A stretch of DNA of 64,000 nt from Epichloe hybrida. Lineage: Eukaryota; Ascomycota; Sordariomycetes; Hypocreales; Clavicipitaceae. Position 1 is the first letter of the stretch; the number at the start of each line of letters is the position of its first letter. A program made the translations under genes and the position numbers. This document shows positions 59,884-64,000 of the stretch, piece after piece. The notes beneath the pieces are model-generated. The model ran no database searches, was not told the DNA's origin, and worked only from the letters and a program-made list of their open reading frames with translations. The DNA lies in the NCBI GenBank assembly GCA_019022495.1, contig JAFEKR010000008.1, positions 186,001-250,000 on the forward strand. Direction: 5' to 3'.

Positions 59884-61529
59884 TTCCTATAGACGCACGT
59901 GCTAGCTGTTGGACATCAGCAAACAAGTTAAATTGCCACTGGCGGACTGAAATGAGGATAAGGTGACTTGTTCAAGGCCTGTGTCCCTCACCCATCTGCG
60001 TGCCACTGGGACTTGTGCGATCAAACATGGGCAACAACTGATCAAGTTCAGCGGCTGGAAATACCCCAAAGCCATGGCGCGAGTCTCACCATCGTCTTCT
60101 CCCACGAGTATTCGCCATATTACGGACTAATATGTGATTGACGATTCAGGCGTGGCAACAGGGTTGATACGCGTGACCACGTTCAATCATGGACCGACCA
60201 GTCGGGCATTAGACGTTGGAAAACTCGTGACCAACGTCGCATTGGCCTACAGAGGTTTCTGAGACTTGAAATAAACGTCGCGGCGCGGATAAGTGAAGAT
60301 TGAGCGGAGCACCAGAAGATGAAAGATTGCAGTGAAGTTTCGATCATGCAGTCGTAATTGTAAGTTTGTAACTGAACCATTATAAAAAAATTCCTATATC
60401 TTCTGGCTCAGCTCACTACTGAACGATTGAAAGTATACATGCATGGTTCCCATCCTTGTTTGTTTTTGCAGGAGGTACATTGACTAAGGGCAGAAGGCTG
60501 ATAACAGATCTTTCCGTAGCACTATGTAAGTAGGGTAAAAGATACCTTGAAATAGGTACATTCTACCAGGACTATTGAGTATCTCCTACTAGCGAAGATA
60601 CCAGCAGCCCTATCAGCTTTACTCACAATAGCCACTAACAGCTGTTAGTGGCCGCCCGTGCGGGACTTGTAGTCGCTGTGAAATTTTTTCAGGGGTTAGA
60701 CTGTGTACATAATGTACAGTACTCCGTATGTACAGTACATACGCGTCCCTTGCTGCGGGTCGCCCATTCCCGTGTGGGTGGGCTCCACATTGCCACGATC
60801 ACTCAAGGACGCGCCAGGTCCTTCGATGTCAACATAACATGAATACCGACTACTGATTAGTTCATCAGCGCGTCCAGCTCTCTCTGAAACTGGGCTAACT
60901 TGCAATTTCCAGGGAATGCCGTGAGGGAAGTTCAGTCGACCAGTCGACGGGCGCCCCTGATCGGCCTGTCTGCCGCCGTGTCCCAAGCCCGTTCTTTGTT
61001 GTCTATCCCACTAATATGACTAAATTACAAGGCAATTACGGAGCACTTGGAGCACTTGCACCACCATCTGTTCCCGGCTCTGCGCGCTAATGTCGTCGTT
61101 TGGCGTGTTGACTTATCTGGAGTGCCACGAACCCTCCCACGAACCCTCCCACTCCACAGCATATTGACTTTCGCAAGGGGCAGGCATCTGTTTTATCTTC
61201 TACTCTTCATCTCTTCTGCTATCCTGTACGCTTGCATTTTTGACCTAGTCTTTGAACCTGCGACGCTGTGCGGTACGCAGCTTGCCCATTTTCAACGGCA
61301 CACGACCACCTCAAACCACCAAGGAAGTAACACCGCCGCCCCAGCGCCATCGTCCACTCGATCTCCTTGCCCACGGACTTTTGTCTTGGTCCGACGTTCG
61401 ACGACCGTTGATTTGCTGCCGATGGCTGCGTGCTGAAGCACATCAATTTTCAACTTGGAGTGATTCGATAAACACACACTTTGTGTTACATAAAAAAAGG
61501 CGCCGTCCCCCTGATATACACGAGACAAG
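59884..61529. other. Gene-poor region with palindrome and repeats
   Basis: This 1.65-kb stretch has no supported gene. It contains a perfect 22-bp palindrome (60631-60652), a GTACA/TACTCCGTA-rich patch (60705-60745), and duplicated short units GGAGCACTT (near 61039) and CACGAACCCTCC (near 61127-61150). The last 350 bp are the likely leader of the downstream GAP gene. Confidence 0.45.
60631..60652. repeat. Perfect 22-bp palindrome
   Basis: The left half GCCACTAACAG (60631-60641) is the exact reverse complement of the right half CTGTTAGTGGC (60642-60652), with no spacer. It lies in the gene-poor stretch between the small secreted protein and the GAP gene. Confidence 0.9.
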
Positions 61530-64000
61530 ATGTCGCTGCAGGGCGGCGACAGTGTCATACCTGGCTCCCATGAGGAACAGAAACCGAGACCGTCTTCGGC
61601 AGCTAGCTCGACCCCAGATACCGTATGTTCTCTCTCTTTGCCATGAATTCCCCCAACTCTTGAGCTGTGCTGGCAGGATGCAAACATCAAGTCCGTTCCT
61701 TTTTATTTGTTTCTATTTTACAACTGATGCTTATATTCTTGCTCGTTGCAGGGTGGCGAGCAGGACTCCTTCGAAGACGCCGTCGATAACGCAGACAGCA
61801 CTGTAGATACAGTTGATGCGAGATCACTGACGAAACCATCGGGCTCAGTCACCAAGAGTCAGTCGCCACTGCCCGAACGAGACGAGAAAGACAAGGAGAG
61901 GGACCAATACCAAGACCAAGACACCGAGAAGAAGAATCAGAGTATTAATGCCGAGAACGGGATCCTTGATGACTCTAAGGCGGAGTCAAGGCCAGAATCT
62001 CAGCGGACCCCTTCACCACTTTCGAACCGCATCTCGAGTACATCCAACTTGGATAATGTGAATTTGGATGACGATTATTCAACAAAGACGGAGGGTATGG
62101 CCGTCGGTCGCAATTCGAACCAAGAATCTGACGTAGCTCACACGCTTCCAGTCCCTCCAAGCCCACCGCAAAAAGACTATGCCAGCAAGACCTTGTCACT
62201 GAGTAGTATCACGAATGCGCTACCCGCTTTGCCTTGGTCCCCTTCAGGCGACTCTCCCCCAAAGAGTCCCGGACCGTCGATGAGCGTTGTCGCCTCCCCA
62301 CCACCACCCCAACATCCTGGTCCACCGACTCGAAAACTCACGAGCCCGTTTTCCTGGTTATCACGAAACTCCACCAGTAAAGACAGAGATTCATCGTCTC
62401 CACCGGCTCAAACTACAGTGCGGCGAAGCACTGCCAGCTCAATTGCCACATTGACAAGCAATCCAGAGATGATGCTCAGCACACTCGACGAGGAGAATGA
62501 AGGTGTGAATGGTGCCAGTGGCTCCCAGCGGGAGAGTCTAAAGGACAGATTCAAGACACTGAGAATGCGTGAAGAAGCAGGCATCCACTCAATCCCCGGC
62601 GAAATTGATGGACAAGGGGATGCCCTCGGGATAGCCAGTCTTGGCGGTGAGAGCTTGCCAGGGGACAAGAGCCAACAACAAACAGTACCGAATCCCAATC
62701 CTGACTTGGCCCCCGGCACTGCGTCTGGTATCAACGCTGGGCCTTCTGCGATGCAGGAAAGCCAAGTGGATTGGGATCTCTGGCAATCGGTTGTCTACGA
62801 AGGACCTGCAGCGGTAGCTCGTACCAGTCCCGAGGAGCTGAAGAGAGCCATTGCAACCGGTATTCCCAATGCAATTCGAGGCGTCATCTGGCAAGTTCTC
62901 GCCCAGAGCAAAAATGAGCAACTGGAGATTTTGTACAAAGATCTTGTGGCTCGGGGCACCGACAAGGAGAAAAGAAATAGCGGCAGCACCACTACGAGCT
63001 CTTCTAGCAACCATGGAAACCCTGTCAGCACTAATGGTGGCAGCGTGAAGTCGTCTGCGTCCTCAGTACATTCCAATCAGTCAGCCGCTTACGCAAGCAC
63101 GTCACCGAGAAGTGAGAAAAGTCAGGAAGCAATCGCCAAGGCCCAGATGGCCGCTGCTACGGAGAAGAAAAAGAAGCAGAAGGAGGATGCTGCCGCAGTC
63201 CAAAAGCTGGAGAAGGTAATTCGACGCGATCTCGGCGCGCGAACCAGCTATTCCAAATACGCGGCAGCTGCTGGGCTTCAAGAAGGCTTGTTTGGCGCCT
63301 GTAAAGCGTACGCGCTCTTCGACGACGCCGTTGGCTATGCCCAGGGCATGAATTTTTTGATTATGCCACTCTTATTCAACGTAAGTTGTCATTGCATTGA
63401 CGCATGCTATTTCTGTTCCCACGATGCCATCGAGACACGACGATCATGTTACTTATTGTTTGCGACCAGATGCCTGAAGAAGAAGCGTTTTGTTTGCTTG
63501 TTCGACTGATGCACCAATACAAACTCCGTAATCTTTTTGTTCAGGACATGCCTGGGCTTCACCTTCACTTGTATCAATTCGAAAGACTTTTGGAAGATTT
63601 GGAACCTGCCTTGTACTGCCATTTGCACCGGCGAGGCATCTCATCACATTTGTACGCCACACAATGGTTCCTGACTCTCTTTTCCTACCGTTTCCCCCTG
63701 CAACTGGTCCTCCGCATCTACGACTTGATTTTCTCGGAAGGGCTTTCTGCCATTTTGCGATTTGGTATCGCACTAATGCAGAAGAATGCGACAACGTTGC
63801 TGGGAATATCTGATATGCAACAGCTCACAACGTACTTGAAGGATAAACTCTTTGATGTCTATATCGACAAGGACCCTAGCCAAGGCAGCCTTCTTGAGAA
63901 TGGATTCTTCGGAAGCTCCAGCTCGAACATGGACAAGGAGGTATATAGAGCAGATCAACTTGTCAGGGACGCTTGCGAAATCAAGATTACGCCCGAGACA
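61530..64000 (+). CDS. gyp5: Gyp5-like Rab GTPase-activating protein (TBC), 5' part
   Basis: Exons 61530-61622, 61752-63380 and 63470 to the window end, open to the edge; 751 residues are visible. Residues 1-330 are Ser/Pro-rich and probably disordered. The TBC domain starts near 350: WDLWQSVVYEGPAAVART, ATGIPNAIRGVIWQVLAQSK, then after a low-complexity Ser/Lys insert the arginine-finger segment VIRRDLGARTSYSKY and the glutamine-finger motif YAQGMNFLIMPLLF. Later parts are DMPGLHLHLYQFERLLEDLE and HLYATQWFLTLFSYRFPLQL. Gyp5-type proteins stimulate GTP hydrolysis by Ypt1/Sec4-class Rabs in secretory traffic. The C-terminus, where a coiled coil is expected, is outside the window. Confidence 0.9.

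Noticed and set aside
59884..61529. Transposon in the gene-poor stretch
   Set aside because: No transposase or reverse-transcriptase-like translation and no paired terminal repeats were seen; only a short palindrome and small duplications.

Overview
The window is eukaryotic nuclear DNA from a filamentous ascomycete (Pezizomycotina). Sordariomycetes, perhaps Hypocreales, is my best guess from overall protein similarity, but nothing here fixes the genus. The basis is gene architecture: about 20 protein genes on both strands, short introns (mostly 50-200 nt) with GTRNGT donors, CTRAC-like branch sites and YAG acceptors, CT-rich leaders before ATGs, and fungal proteins such as DASH Dad3, a Zn2Cys6 regulator and a Gyp5-type Rab GAP. 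All exon models were read by hand from splice signals and frame; each was checked so that exon phases close and the total length is a multiple of three.

Layout. 1-15 kb: small membrane protein (-), mitochondrial ribosomal protein uS5m (+), Dad3 (-), a 1898-residue coiled-coil protein with internal repeats (-), mitochondrial GTP/GDP carrier Ggc1 (-) and RNA polymerase III subunit Rpc82 (-). 15-31 kb: Zn2Cys6 transcription factor (+), an orphan ORF (+), cytochrome bc1 core protein Qcr2 (+), an LsmAD/PAM2 ataxin-2 (Pbp1) homologue (+), a WW-domain Q/G-rich protein (+) and an unrecognised signal-peptide membrane protein (-). 31-46 kb: alpha-tubulin, HMG-CoA lyase, V-ATPase subunit B, a secreted aldose 1-epimerase and Dph1 (all +), Ctf8 (-) and ribosomal protein eS6 (+). 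46-64 kb: a 4027-residue HECT ubiquitin ligase of the Tom1/HUWE1 family (-), a small secreted cysteine-containing protein (+) in a gene-poor stretch, and the 5' part of a Gyp5-like TBC protein (+) that runs off the window.

This is mainly a conserved housekeeping region: mitochondrial translation, transport, respiration and leucine catabolism; RNA Pol III; kinetochore and cohesion factors; cytoskeleton; vacuolar acidification; translation. I see no secondary-metabolite cluster, intact transposon, CRISPR array, rRNA or convincing tRNA. The accessory-looking parts are 15-19.3 kb and 58.7-61.5 kb.

I found no clearly new multi-gene system. The most interesting signals are: three families of degenerate internal repeats in the coiled-coil protein; an ataxin-2 homologue that keeps LsmAD and PAM2 but shows no Lsm fold upstream; an uninterrupted reading frame with about 21 glutamine codons running without an ATG into the start of the WW protein; a strong hairpin in the third intron of the eS6 gene; and a perfect 22-bp palindrome next to the small secreted protein.
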